Shown here in pieces: positions 34,784 to 43,714 of a stretch of 64,000 nucleotides of DNA. Each line of letters opens with the position of its first letter. The first letter of the stretch is position 1. Location: the NCBI GenBank assembly GCA_964444835.1, contig CAYUIT010000011.1, forward strand, positions 23,535 to 87,534. Reading direction: 5' to 3'. The notes below the pieces were generated by a model. It saw only the letters and a program-made list of their open reading frames with translations. It ran no database searches and was not told the DNA's origin. The translations under genes and the position numbers were made by a program. This DNA comes from CADEED01 sp964444835. Lineage in GTDB: Bacteria > Pseudomonadota > Gammaproteobacteria > Steroidobacterales > Steroidobacteraceae.

Positions 34784-35443
34784 TCAGCGGCGCCGCATGC
34801 GCAGCGCGCTGTAAAGCCGCAACAGCCGACCGCCGAGCGGCGGCACGCTGAGTTGGCGCTCTTGCTCGAAGTAACGATGCAGAGCGGGCATGAGACGCTC
34901 GCGCCGATCTCCGTATTGCGAGGCCTTCTCCCCAGTCAACACTCGCAGACCCCAATCGACGAGCGGCGAGAAGCCGGGGGTCACACACACGAGTCGCCCA
35001 CCAGGCTTCAAGACACGAACCATCTCGCGGCAAGCCACATCGATATCTGGGATGTACTCGAGTGCGCTGACCGACACGATGCAGTCGAAATGCGCATCCG
35101 GAAACGGCAGCGACTCAGCGGAGCCCGAGTGCAGTTCGGCGACGACGCCATGCTTCTGCAAGCTCTCGGCGACTTGTTGATTGCAAGGATGCGGATCGAT
35201 TCCGTAAAGCCCGGTGGAGTACCGAGCCAGCTCGGGCATGAACACACCGCTGCCGTAACCGATCTCGAGCAATCGCTCGCAACGCTCCCCCGCCAGCAAC
35301 TTCGAGATCAGGCGAAAGCGCCAGCGTTGAATCATTCCGATCAACGGTTGGTAGTTCCAGTCGGCGTGATCGACGGGATTCGTCTTGACGAGCGCTTCAC
35401 GCGGCAGCAATCGAAGGGATGGCATGGCTGACTCACTATTCAT
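34784..35443 (-). CDS. SAM-dependent methyltransferase in the EPS operon
   Basis: The 219-residue class I methyltransferase has LLEIGYGSGVFMPELA (motif I), LYGIDPHP, FDCIVSVSALEYIPD and LKPGGRLVCVTPG. It is coupled to the GNAT gene by a 4-base overlap and lies at the end of the long minus-strand EPS operon. Methylation of a sugar or lipid intermediate is an inference. Confidence 0.82.
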   Translation of the reverse strand: MNSESAMPSLRLLPREALVKTNPVDHADWNYQPLIGMIQRWRFRLISKLLAGERCERLLEIGYGSGVFMPELARYSTGLYGIDPHPCNQQVAESLQKHGVVAELHSGSAESLPFPDAHFDCIVSVSALEYIPDIDVACREMVRVLKPGGRLVCVTPGFSPLVDWGLRVLTGEKASQYGDRRERLMPALHRYFEQERQLSVPPLGGRLLRLYSALRMRRR

Positions 35444-36084
35444 AGTTCGGTCACGAATTCACACGTGGGAACGTCCCAACCCGTGACCGCTGGATTGCCG
35501 AGCTGCCATCCAGCACCTCGGTAGAACAACTGCGCGGGAAGATTATCGGAATCGACGATGGCACGCACGCGTCGGCTGCCGCGTGCGCGCAAATACTCGA
35601 GCGCTGCATCGAGCAAGCGCGCACCGATACGCAATCCCGACGAACGCACAAAGGCGGGCCGACGATAGGCCTCGGCGACGCCGAACGACAGCAGTTCGCC
35701 CACATCGCTGGCGCTTTCGCCTTGCCGCGAGGCATTCAGCTTCGCCGTGTACCACAGATCACCGATACGAGCCGGGCGTGTCGCGCACGCGCGTAGCAAC
35801 GCCCAGCCGATGTGCAAGGGGCGGCGACTCGTGCCGACCGACATGAAATCCGCCGGGCGAGAGGTCGCAATGATGAAACCCGCTCGCGTGCCATCCACGT
35901 AGGCCACGAACGCATTGACCAAGTCGATTCGCGCGAGACAGCCGTAATAGACATCGCGCATGAATGCCTCGCCGAGCCGCGCCGCCGGGCTCGTGGGCAA
36001 CAGTTGCGCGTGCAACGCCGCCGCATCCGCACTCACGCTGGGGCGCTCCCGCACATCGAGGATTTCTAGTTGGGGAGTCGTCAT
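35440..36084 (-). CDS. GNAT-family acetyltransferase
   Basis: The 214-residue protein has a GNAT core: GFIIATSRPADF, a later FVRSSGLRIGARLLDAALEYLRARGSRRVRAIVDSDNLPAQLFYRGAGWQ. The last part is the acetyl-CoA pyrophosphate loop and strand 5. The start ATG 36084 gives the shorter N-terminus; ATG 36108 is possible. It is coupled to a methyltransferase by ATGA. It may acylate an EPS amino sugar, but the substrate is unproven. Confidence 0.78.
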   Translation of the reverse strand: MTTPQLEILDVRERPSVSADAAALHAQLLPTSPAARLGEAFMRDVYYGCLARIDLVNAFVAYVDGTRAGFIIATSRPADFMSVGTSRRPLHIGWALLRACATRPARIGDLWYTAKLNASRQGESASDVGELLSFGVAEAYRRPAFVRSSGLRIGARLLDAALEYLRARGSRRVRAIVDSDNLPAQLFYRGAGWQLGNPAVTGWDVPTCEFVTEL

Positions 36085-36256
36085 AGTTGCATTTGGCGAA
36101 CCCTGCATTCGCGCGGGGCGAGACTAGTATGAACGTTCAAGCGTGTCGAGCCTGCAAACCGGGGCGTGTTGATCGCTGCAGACACATTGAGCCGCGACTG
36201 GCTCACTGGACAGCGATTATGTCTATTGCACTGCTAACTACTGGCATCGTCGCTAC

Positions 36257-36892
36257 TCACGGCCGCTCGGCGAGCTTTTTCGCAGGTACGCCGCCGACGA
36301 TCGTGTAAGGCTCAACCGCCTGAGTAACGACCGCACCGGCTGCGACAATAGCCCCTTCGCGCACGTCGTTCATCACGACGGCGTTGGCGCCCACCCATGC
36401 ATCGGGGCCTACCGTGATCCGCCGCAGCGCGCCGCCTTGCAAGGCCATCGGCTTTTCGCGCGTGGCGTAGTGATGGTAGTGCGGGCCTGAGAGCAAGCGG
36501 CAGCCCTCGGCGGTGAGCGTGTAATCCTTGATATCGCAGTGATGCACCGTGTTGTACATGCCGATCAGCACGTTATCGCCCACCTCGACATCGCGGTACA
36601 GGAACACGGAGCCGAAGCCGATCATCACGTTCTTGCCGCACGCACGCAGCGTAAAGCGATAGAACTCGTAGCGCACGATCGTTCCGATCACATACGGCAC
36701 GAAGGCTAACGACTGCGAGCACGTCAGGAAAATGAAATCCGACAGGCGCGAGAGCAACGCGAGTGGCAGCACCAGCGGCCAAGTCAGCACGCCGGCAATG
36801 CGCATTGCCACGGCAAGCCCGCCCGACGGAGCGAACTGATCGTATTCGATCGGCGTCTCCCGATCGGCGACGATGCGTCCGTCGTGTCGCAC
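36257..36892 (-). CDS. Left-handed beta-helix acyltransferase
   Basis: The 211-residue protein has an N-terminal hydrophobic region (about 30-65) and a C-terminal hexapeptide-repeat domain (FGSVFLYRDVEVGDNVLIGMYNTVHHCDI, ITVGPDAWVGANAVVMNDVREGAIVAAGAVVTQ, IVGGVPAKKL). The start is GTG 36892, two bases after the TAG of the ANL ligase, so the genes are coupled. The membrane segment and the ligase/ACP/SDR neighbours suggest that it transfers an acyl group from the ACP to a sugar. Confidence 0.8.
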   Translation of the reverse strand: MRHDGRIVADRETPIEYDQFAPSGGLAVAMRIAGVLTWPLVLPLALLSRLSDFIFLTCSQSLAFVPYVIGTIVRYEFYRFTLRACGKNVMIGFGSVFLYRDVEVGDNVLIGMYNTVHHCDIKDYTLTAEGCRLLSGPHYHHYATREKPMALQGGALRRITVGPDAWVGANAVVMNDVREGAIVAAGAVVTQAVEPYTIVGGVPAKKLAERP

Positions 36893-36894
36893 GG

Positions 36895-38244
36895 CTACTC
36901 CACGCGTCGCATTTTCTTGAAGCGATCGCCGTGCAACGCGGCATCGACGAGATCGACTTTCTGCGGAATTGCGAACCGCGGCAATTTCTCGGCGCAGAAG
37001 GCGCGCATCCGCGTACGGAATGCAGCCAAATCCTCGCCGGTCGAAAGCTTCACGCGCGCGTACACCACATTGCCGGTGATCGCATTCGGAATGCCGGTGA
37101 CTGCAACATCCTCGACGCCGGGCATCGTCTGTAACACGCTCTCGACCTCGGCGGGATACACCTTCTCGCCGCCGACGTTGATCAGCTCCGATTTGCGCCC
37201 CAAGATCTTGATGTACTCGCCGTCGACCTCGACCGCGTCCCCGGTGATGAACCAACCATCCTCGGTGAATGGGCTCGGCGCATTGAGGTAGCCGCGCATC
37301 GCCGAGCGCGCCTTGATCTGCAACATGCCATCGACAATGCGCGTCTCGAAGCCTTCACCGCCGACCTTCACCCACAGGGAATCGTTCGACTTCGACTTCG
37401 AGCGCAAGATGCCGACTTCAGACAAGCCATAGGTTTGCTGGAGCTTGACGTTCGGAAACGCGGCGTGGAAGCGCTTGAGTGTGCTCTCGGGCATCACTTC
37501 CGTGCCGTAGGTGACGGTGGACAGCGTGCTCATATCATGGCGGCGCCACGCATCGCTGACTAACAACAGGTTCAAGAATGTGGGCGACGTGGGCAACAAC
37601 TGCACGCCGTGCTGCGAGATCGCTCGACAGACGGTTTCGGGTTGCCGATCGGCGACGGTGACGATACAGCCCGCGTTCGACAGGTTGTACAGCAGCGTAT
37701 TGAAGCCGCCGATGTGATCGAACAGCAGGAAGGTGATCGTGCGCAACGTGTGACGTTTGACTTGAAACTTCTCGAGCATCGGCACGATGTCGTGCAACGC
37801 CGCTTTGCTCTTGCCCGTGGAACCCGAGGAAAACAGGATCAAGCCTGGGTGGCGCTCGGCTTGCAATTGCGTGAGCAAGGCGTGCTGCACTTTCGTACCG
37901 AGCGGCAGCACTTGCACGGCGTCGTCGGCATCGATCGTCAGGCGGTACTGCACTTCGGCAATCGCCAAGAAATCCGGCTTCTTCTCCTCGACCGAACTCG
38001 TGAGCGGCACGATGATCGCCCCGTGCTCAATCAATGCGAGCAGCAACGCGACCGAGCGCGGCGAAAAGTCCGCCTCGATGCTCGTCACCGCGCCGTAGGG
38101 CACGCCCTGCGCCTTGAGCGCTGCAGTCATGCGCTCCACTTCGCTCGCGAGCCAGCGATACGACACGGATTGATCACGCCAGATCATTGCGGGCGCGGCA
38201 TCGGCCTCGCGGAAACGTTCGAGTAGGAAGTCGATGTGCATCAC
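36895..38244 (-). CDS. ANL-superfamily acid ligase (acyl/aryl-ACP or CoA ligase)
   Basis: The 449-residue enzyme is shorter than normal acyl-CoA synthetases. It has LILFSSGSTGKSKAAL (P-loop), QQTYGLSEVG, DGWFITGDAVEVDGEYIKILGRKSELINVGGEKVYPAEVE and the final Lys region ALHGDRFKKMRRVE. It overlaps the SDR gene by ATGA, with an ACP one gene further upstream, so it most likely loads a carboxylic acid onto that ACP. The acid cannot be named. Confidence 0.85.
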   Translation of the reverse strand: MMHIDFLLERFREADAAPAMIWRDQSVSYRWLASEVERMTAALKAQGVPYGAVTSIEADFSPRSVALLLALIEHGAIIVPLTSSVEEKKPDFLAIAEVQYRLTIDADDAVQVLPLGTKVQHALLTQLQAERHPGLILFSSGSTGKSKAALHDIVPMLEKFQVKRHTLRTITFLLFDHIGGFNTLLYNLSNAGCIVTVADRQPETVCRAISQHGVQLLPTSPTFLNLLLVSDAWRRHDMSTLSTVTYGTEVMPESTLKRFHAAFPNVKLQQTYGLSEVGILRSKSKSNDSLWVKVGGEGFETRIVDGMLQIKARSAMRGYLNAPSPFTEDGWFITGDAVEVDGEYIKILGRKSELINVGGEKVYPAEVESVLQTMPGVEDVAVTGIPNAITGNVVYARVKLSTGEDLAAFRTRMRAFCAEKLPRFAIPQKVDLVDAALHGDRFKKMRRVE

Positions 38245-38939
38245 ACGCCTCCGAGATACAAAACTTGTCCGGTGACAAACTCGCTGCGCGCATCCAAGAA
38301 GAAGTCGACGACGTTCGTGACATCGTCCATCTTGCCGAGGCGCTTGATCGCCTGACGCGCTACGAGCGCATCGATCTTGGGCTTGGGTACGGCGCGGATG
38401 AGGTCGGTCTCGATTGGCACCGGGCCGACCGCGTTCACGGTGATGCCATAGGTTGCAAGCTCCCGCGCCATGACTCGCGTTAGCGCTTCGACAGCGGCCT
38501 TCGACGCGACGTAGGCCGCTTCGCCCTCGAGATCGAGCGCCACTGCGACCGTGGAGAAGTTGACGATGCGGCCCCGCTTGGCGCGCTGCATCAGCTTCGC
38601 CATCTCACGCGCAAACAGGAACGTACCGAGTACGTTCGTATCGAGCACTTTGCGCACCGTGGCAGCGGGCGTCAATAACAAGTGGTTCATCGACGCGATG
38701 CCGGCGTTGTTGATCAGATGATCGACGCCGCCCCATTCACGCCGCACCTCGCCCGCGAGTGCGAGCACTGCCTTTTCGTCGGTGACGTCAGCCGCGAAGT
38801 GCCGGTAGTTAGCGTGCGTGATCGCGCCCTCGCCGCGGCTAACACCCACGACGCGGTGGCCCTTGGCCAAATAGTGCTGCGCGAGGTGCAGCCCAATGCC
38901 CTTGCGAGCCCCAGTGATGACGGTGACGGGTGCGCTCAT
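38241..38939 (-). CDS. SDR oxidoreductase (FabG-like)
   Basis: This short-chain dehydrogenase of 232 residues has TGARKGIG (cofactor loop), NNAG, catalytic Ser in NFSTVA and YVASK. It is likely NADPH-dependent, as in FabG. Placed between an ACP and an acyl ligase, it probably reduces an ACP-bound 3-oxoacyl group to a 3-hydroxyacyl group before transfer. A free-sugar ketone is the alternative substrate. Confidence 0.87.
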   Translation of the reverse strand: MSAPVTVITGARKGIGLHLAQHYLAKGHRVVGVSRGEGAITHANYRHFAADVTDEKAVLALAGEVRREWGGVDHLINNAGIASMNHLLLTPAATVRKVLDTNVLGTFLFAREMAKLMQRAKRGRIVNFSTVAVALDLEGEAAYVASKAAVEALTRVMARELATYGITVNAVGPVPIETDLIRAVPKPKIDALVARQAIKRLGKMDDVTNVVDFFLDARSEFVTGQVLYLGGV

Positions 38940-38965
38940 CGTGTGCCTACGCCGTCACGCACTGA

Positions 38966-39259
38966 TCAGCCCACACTCAACTGGCCGGCCGCATACTCGG
39001 CCAGCGTACTCACCGTGCGATACGGGCTCGATTTCTGCGACAGCGCCTTCTCGTCTGCAAGCGCCACTGTCTTGCCGTAGCGATCGCCGATCGCTTGCTC
39101 GAGCGCCAGCACTAACGACACCAGCGCCATCGAATCGAGTAAGCCGTCTTGGCCGAACAGCCGCGTCTCTGCGGTCACCGGGCCGGACACTTCGAGGCCT
39201 TCGGTGGCCATCGTCTCCTGCACGGCGGTAATGACTAATGCGATCAGTTCTTCTTTCAT
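38966..39259 (-). CDS. Discrete acyl carrier protein in EPS operon
   Basis: This 97-residue helical acidic protein contains GLLDSMALVSLVLALEQ, the phosphopantetheine site with Ser43 (DSM). It is longer than housekeeping AcpP and is not next to fab genes. It sits directly upstream of the SDR, ligase and beta-helix acyltransferase genes. A dedicated carrier for sugar acylation is the simplest reading. The Sfp-type transferase at 49.1 kb could activate it. Confidence 0.88.
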   Translation of the reverse strand: MKEELIALVITAVQETMATEGLEVSGPVTAETRLFGQDGLLDSMALVSLVLALEQAIGDRYGKTVALADEKALSQKSSPYRTVSTLAEYAAGQLSVG

Positions 39260-39294
39260 AGCTTCGAGTATCCAGGTGCGGGGCGTCAGGAGTG

Positions 39295-40272
39295 TTAAAC
39301 GGCTTGAGCTTCGGGCGTCAGCACTTTGAGGCCCTGGCCCTGCCGGAGCCGATCCGCGTGGCCGCGCATGGTCAGGAGTTCGTAACGCGAACCCATTAAC
39401 TCGAGCGCTTCGCTGACGAGCGCCAGCTTTCGCTCGCGCGGAATGTTCATGCCCGGGAAGAACGCCACCTCAGGAAGATTGTCGTCGCTGCCCAGGAAGT
39501 CGAGTGGGTGCAACAGGATCGAGGGCTGCGTGCTCGTGAGCTGACACATGCGCATCGCAAAGCGCCAGTACAGACGTGCGATCGGCAATGAGAATCGGCT
39601 GAGATACAAGATGTAGCTCAGATGGATCGGCACTTTGAAGAGCGGCATCGTCGTTACGGGAATCTCGAGCAACTGTCGGCCACTCAATTCCCACACGTAA
39701 GGCTTGAGCGGCTTCAACGCATCGGCCCACGTGCCAAAGAGCGCTTTGCGTTGTTCCTTTTCTTCCTTCGACAGATTGCTCGTGGCAAAGAAGTAGGCCC
39801 GCGCCAACGGATTCAGCAAATTCGGAAACACAGTGGCGTCGTACTCGTAGCCACGTCGTGCGAGCACGTTGAGCGTGGACGCCGACAAGCTAAAGCCGGG
39901 GCCGCGAAACCCGACGGTTTTCTGCCCAGTGGCATCGAAGATGTGCTTTTCGGCGAGCGCGAGCTCTTCGTCGAGCTGCTGCTCCGAGTACAGGTGCAAC
40001 CACGGCTCGTGATTGAAGCTGTGATTGCCGATCTCGTGGCCCGCATCCGCGATCGAGCGCAGCGCTGCGCGATTCTTCTCGAGCGATGCATCGCGACCGA
40101 CGACGAAAAAGCTGATCGTCAGCTTGCGCTCCTTGAGGAATTGCAGGATGCGCGGCACCGCGATGTCGAAGTACGACGGGAACGCCTGCCAAGCCGCATC
40201 GCCGTGCGTCTTCATGTACGACCACTGATTGTCGAGGTCGAGAGATAAACTGGCGTAACCGTGGGAAGGCAT
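39295..40272 (-). CDS. NodB-like polysaccharide deacetylase
   Basis: This is the second deacetylase of the region, 325 residues and distinct from the DVED-type enzyme at 30.9 kb. It has LDLDNQW at the first metal motif (Asp then Asn, where many relatives have two Asp), HSFNH at the second, and GFRGPGFS. The late segment SILLHPLDFLG fits the final His motif. There is no signal peptide. It may deacetylate a lipid-linked or nucleotide-linked amino sugar of this pathway. Confidence 0.85.
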   Translation of the reverse strand: MPSHGYASLSLDLDNQWSYMKTHGDAAWQAFPSYFDIAVPRILQFLKERKLTISFFVVGRDASLEKNRAALRSIADAGHEIGNHSFNHEPWLHLYSEQQLDEELALAEKHIFDATGQKTVGFRGPGFSLSASTLNVLARRGYEYDATVFPNLLNPLARAYFFATSNLSKEEKEQRKALFGTWADALKPLKPYVWELSGRQLLEIPVTTMPLFKVPIHLSYILYLSRFSLPIARLYWRFAMRMCQLTSTQPSILLHPLDFLGSDDNLPEVAFFPGMNIPRERKLALVSEALELMGSRYELLTMRGHADRLRQGQGLKVLTPEAQAV

Positions 40273-40300
40273 GACTGTCTCCGAAAACTCCTAGCGAGCG

Positions 40301-41317
40301 TTAGGTCAGCGAATCGATCTTGACGGGTTGGCCGTTGGTCTTGAGCGACTTCTGCGCCGCATCGAGCACCTTCACGACGCGCAAGCCATCGCGACCGTCC
40401 GATACGGGCGTGCGACGCGACTTCACGCACTCGACGAAGTGTTGGCACTCCAGCCGTAGCGGCTCCGTCAGCTTGATGTACGGCATCAAGATGTCACCAA
40501 AGCGCAAGCTCACATACTCGGCGAAGCTGTCGTAGTCGGTGCTGACTTGCGCGCCCTTGTCGTACACGCGCAGCTTTTCAGTGCCTTCGAGGTCATCGAA
40601 CACCGCCATCTTTCGGCTACCCACCACGGTGATCTTGCGCACCTTGTGCGGATCGAGCCAGCTCACATGCACGTGCGCCATGGCGCGATTGTCGAAATTG
40701 AGGCTGAGGAACACCACGTCTTCGATGTCCTTCTGCAGATAGCACTGGCCGCGCGCCGACACGTCGGACGGCTCCAAGCCGAGCAGGTACAGAATGACCG
40801 AGATGTCGTGCGGCGCAAAATTCCACAGCGCGTTCTCGTCGCTGCGAACGGTGCCCAGGTTGAGGCGCTGCGCGTAGATGTAGTGAACCGTGCCGAACTC
40901 GCCGTTCTTGATCATGTCGCGCAAGCGCAGCACGACAGGGTGATATTCCAGCAGATGGCCGACCATCAGTACGCGCTTGCGCTCGTCGGCAATCTTGATG
41001 AGGTCCTCAGCATGCCCGACGTCGAGCGTGAACGGCTTTTCGACGTACACATCCTTGCCGGCTTCGAGCGCTTGCTTGGCCAATGCGTAATGCGACGGAC
41101 CATTCGTCGCGATCACGATCGCTTGCAACTCGGGGTCGGCTAACAAGTCGCTGAACTCCGTCGTCATGCGCGTGCCCGGATACTGAGCGCGAGCCTGGTC
41201 GAGCTTCTTCGTGTCGCGATCGCAGATATAGCGCAGCTTGGCGTTCGGCAACTGCGAATAGTTGCGTGCCAAGTTCTTGCCCCAACCGCCGATTCCGACT
41301 ACTGCAATCTCTGTCAT
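40301..41317 (-). CDS. wbpB: Gfo/Idh/MocA dehydrogenase (WlbA/WbpB-like)
   Basis: This NAD-dependent oxidoreductase of 338 residues has VVGIGGWGKNLARNYSQLP (Rossmann) and VYVEKPFTLDVGHAEDL, the catalytic EKP. In WbpB/WlbA it oxidises C3 of UDP-GlcNAcA, making the 3-keto sugar for transamination. The assignment rests on its place beside the matching aminotransferase, N-acetyltransferase and 2-epimerase genes in one operon. The gene that would make UDP-GlcNAcA (WbpA type) is not in the window. Confidence 0.82.
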   Translation of the reverse strand: MTEIAVVGIGGWGKNLARNYSQLPNAKLRYICDRDTKKLDQARAQYPGTRMTTEFSDLLADPELQAIVIATNGPSHYALAKQALEAGKDVYVEKPFTLDVGHAEDLIKIADERKRVLMVGHLLEYHPVVLRLRDMIKNGEFGTVHYIYAQRLNLGTVRSDENALWNFAPHDISVILYLLGLEPSDVSARGQCYLQKDIEDVVFLSLNFDNRAMAHVHVSWLDPHKVRKITVVGSRKMAVFDDLEGTEKLRVYDKGAQVSTDYDSFAEYVSLRFGDILMPYIKLTEPLRLECQHFVECVKSRRTPVSDGRDGLRVVKVLDAAQKSLKTNGQPVKIDSLT

Positions 41318-41338
41318 GGGTCTCGTGCCTCGATTTCT

Positions 41339-42478
41339 TTAGTTCGTGCGTTTCATGCTCGCGATGGCGCGAACGATCTTGCTCGCCGCATCCCCATCGC
41401 CAAAAGCCGTCGACTGTCGTACGGCAGCCGCCACGGCGGGCAGCGCGTCGGCGCGCATCCAACGCGCGACCGCCGCTTCGATCTGTGCGCGATCCGTACC
41501 CGTGACGACGTTCGCGCCCGCTTGAACGGTTTCGACCCACTCCGTTTCCGTGCGCAAGGTGACACACGGGCGGGTCAAAAAGAATGCCTCTTTCTGCAAG
41601 CCGCCCGAGTCCGTGAGCACCAGCCGACTCGCTGCAACCAACCGCAGCATGTCGAGATAGCCCAGTGGGTCCACGAGCTTGAAATTGGCGTGTGGCTGCC
41701 AGCCGAAGCTCGGATTCGCAATCAATTGTTTGGTGCGCGGGTGCAACGGGAACACGAGCGGCAGGCCGTTGGCTGCAATATCGTTCAGCACGCCGAGCAG
41801 GTCGCGCAAGATCTCGGGCAGCGTGTTCTCGGCGCGGTGCAGCGTGACGACACCAAATTGCTCAGGCTTGAGCTGCAATGTCTCGATGATCTTCGAACGA
41901 GCATTCGCGAGCTTGGCGTTGTACAGCACAGCGTCGAACATCACGTCGCCCGTGAACTGCGTACGCGCGCTCAAGTTCTCGTTGCGCAGGTTATCCACTG
42001 CCGTCGGCGTCGGGGCTAACAACAGCTCACTGACATGGTCGGTGGCGATCCGGTTCACTTCCTCCGGCATGCGCCGATTGAAGCTCCGAAGGCCCGCTTC
42101 GATGTGTGCAATCGGAATGTGCAGCTTCGCGGCTGCGAGCGCGCCGGCGAGCGTCGAATTGGTATCGCCATAAACGACGACCACATCGGGCTTGCGCGTC
42201 AGAAGCAGCGCCTCGATACGCTCCAGCATGCGCGCCGTTTGCACGCCGTGCGAGCCGGAGCCGACTTCCAGGCGCTCGTTTGGCTGTGGAATATGCAGCT
42301 CTTCGAAGAAGATGTCGGACATGCCCGCGTCGTAGTGCTGGCCGGTGTGCACGACCACGTCGTCGATCTGCAGACCGCCTTGCGCGTTGAACGCCTGCAC
42401 GGCGCGGCACACCGGCGCGAGTTTCACGAACTGCGGCCGGGCACCGACGATGCTCACCCATCGCATCTGCTGCGCCAT
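41339..42478 (-). CDS. wbpI: UDP-sugar 2-epimerase, WbpI-like
   Basis: This non-hydrolysing 2-epimerase of the WecB fold has 379 residues. Motifs are SIVGARPQFVKLAPV, VHTGQHYDAGMSDIFFEEL, HIEAGLRSFNRRMPEEVNRIATDH and the late DSGGLQKEAFFLTRPCVTLRTETEWVETVQAG. The TETEW segment is the form seen in WbpI, differing from the DSTERP of WecB (present in the second epimerase at 47.9 kb). It should convert the 2,3-diacetamido glucuronate to the mannuronate form. Confidence 0.83.
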   Translation of the reverse strand: MAQQMRWVSIVGARPQFVKLAPVCRAVQAFNAQGGLQIDDVVVHTGQHYDAGMSDIFFEELHIPQPNERLEVGSGSHGVQTARMLERIEALLLTRKPDVVVVYGDTNSTLAGALAAAKLHIPIAHIEAGLRSFNRRMPEEVNRIATDHVSELLLAPTPTAVDNLRNENLSARTQFTGDVMFDAVLYNAKLANARSKIIETLQLKPEQFGVVTLHRAENTLPEILRDLLGVLNDIAANGLPLVFPLHPRTKQLIANPSFGWQPHANFKLVDPLGYLDMLRLVAASRLVLTDSGGLQKEAFFLTRPCVTLRTETEWVETVQAGANVVTGTDRAQIEAAVARWMRADALPAVAAAVRQSTAFGDGDAASKIVRAIASMKRTN

Positions 42479-42499
42479 GGAACCTCAGCCGCGCGATCG

Positions 42500-43693
42500 T
42501 TAGGAGTAGAAAGCGGCGACGCTATCCACCACCCACTGCAGCTGCTCCTCGCTCAACTCGGGGTACACCGGCACAGCGACCGTCTCCGCGGCAGCGGCGG
42601 CGGAATGCGGGCAATCGCTCGGTTGGTAACCCAAGTACTCGAAGCACTTCTGCATGTGGAGCGGCACGGGGTAGTAAATCTCCGTGCCAATCCCGCGCTC
42701 GTTCAAGAAATTCTTCAGCTTGTCGCGCTCCGAGACTCGGATGACGTACTGGTTGTAGATGTGGCGACCGCCGGGCACGGCATACGGCAAGGTAACTTTG
42801 CCGACGAGCCCCGCGCGCGCGAACGCCGCGTCGTAGAAGCGTGCGTTGCGCTGCCGCCCCTCGGTCCACTTGTCGAGGTGTGCCAGCTTCACGACGAGCA
42901 CTGCAGCTTGCAGTTCGTCGAGCCGGAAGTTGCCGCCGATCACCGAGTGGTAGTACTTCGGCTTACCGCCGTGCACGCGCATGACGCGCATCCGCTCAGC
43001 CAACTCGGCGTCTTGCGCGGTGCACATGCCACCGTCGCCGAATGCGCCCAAATTCTTGCTCGGGAAAAATGAGAAGCAACCAATGTCGCCCATGCTACCG
43101 GCGCGGCGACCATCCGCCGCGGCCGAACCGATGGCTTGCGCTGCGTCCTCGACCACCTTGAGGTTGTAGCGACGCGCGAGCGCGAGCAGCGGGTCCATGT
43201 CGGCCACTTGGCCGTACAAATGCACCGGCATCAGCACCTTCACGTGACCCTTCGTGACGCGGTTGATCAAGCGTCCGTCGCGGAACTCGCAGTTCTTCTC
43301 AATGAACGCCTGCACGGCCTTCGCATCGAGGTTATACGTGCGCGGATCGATGTCGCAGAACACCGGCCGGGCACCGACACGTGCCGTGACACCGCCTGTG
43401 GCAAAGAATGTATACGGCGATGTGATGACTTCGTCACCAGCACCCACATCGAGCGCCATCAGCGCTAACAACAGCGCGTCGGTGCCCGACGAGACGCCGA
43501 TGCCCTGCGCCGCTTGGCTGTACACCGCGACCTTGTCTTCGAGCTCTTTGACGTAGGGCCCGAGGATGAAGCTCTGCTGGGTGCAGACCTTCTCGATCAC
43601 CGGCATGATCTCGTGCTTCAACGCAGCGAACTGCGCCTTCAGATCGAGCAGCGGAACCGAGATTTTCGCTTTGAGAGCTGGATTGGCCGACAT
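42500..43693 (-). CDS. wbpE: PLP-dependent aminotransferase (WbpE/DegT family)
   Basis: The 397-residue DegT/DnrJ/EryC1 enzyme has the PLP-lysine motif FFPSKNLGAFGDGG, SGTDALLLALMALDVGAGDEVI at the front and VVEDAAQAIGS. In the WbpB/E pair it aminates C3 of the 3-keto sugar. The gap to the neighbouring genes is 21 bases on each side, consistent with one transcript. Confidence 0.85.
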   Translation of the reverse strand: MSANPALKAKISVPLLDLKAQFAALKHEIMPVIEKVCTQQSFILGPYVKELEDKVAVYSQAAQGIGVSSGTDALLLALMALDVGAGDEVITSPYTFFATGGVTARVGARPVFCDIDPRTYNLDAKAVQAFIEKNCEFRDGRLINRVTKGHVKVLMPVHLYGQVADMDPLLALARRYNLKVVEDAAQAIGSAAADGRRAGSMGDIGCFSFFPSKNLGAFGDGGMCTAQDAELAERMRVMRVHGGKPKYYHSVIGGNFRLDELQAAVLVVKLAHLDKWTEGRQRNARFYDAAFARAGLVGKVTLPYAVPGGRHIYNQYVIRVSERDKLKNFLNERGIGTEIYYPVPLHMQKCFEYLGYQPSDCPHSAAAAAETVAVPVYPELSEEQLQWVVDSVAAFYS

Positions 43694-43714
43694 GAATAAC
43701 GTCCTCGAATGGGG

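Noticed and set aside
36085..36256. Small gene in the gap between GNAT and acyltransferase genes
   Set aside because: The short frames lack a ribosome site and protein-like composition.
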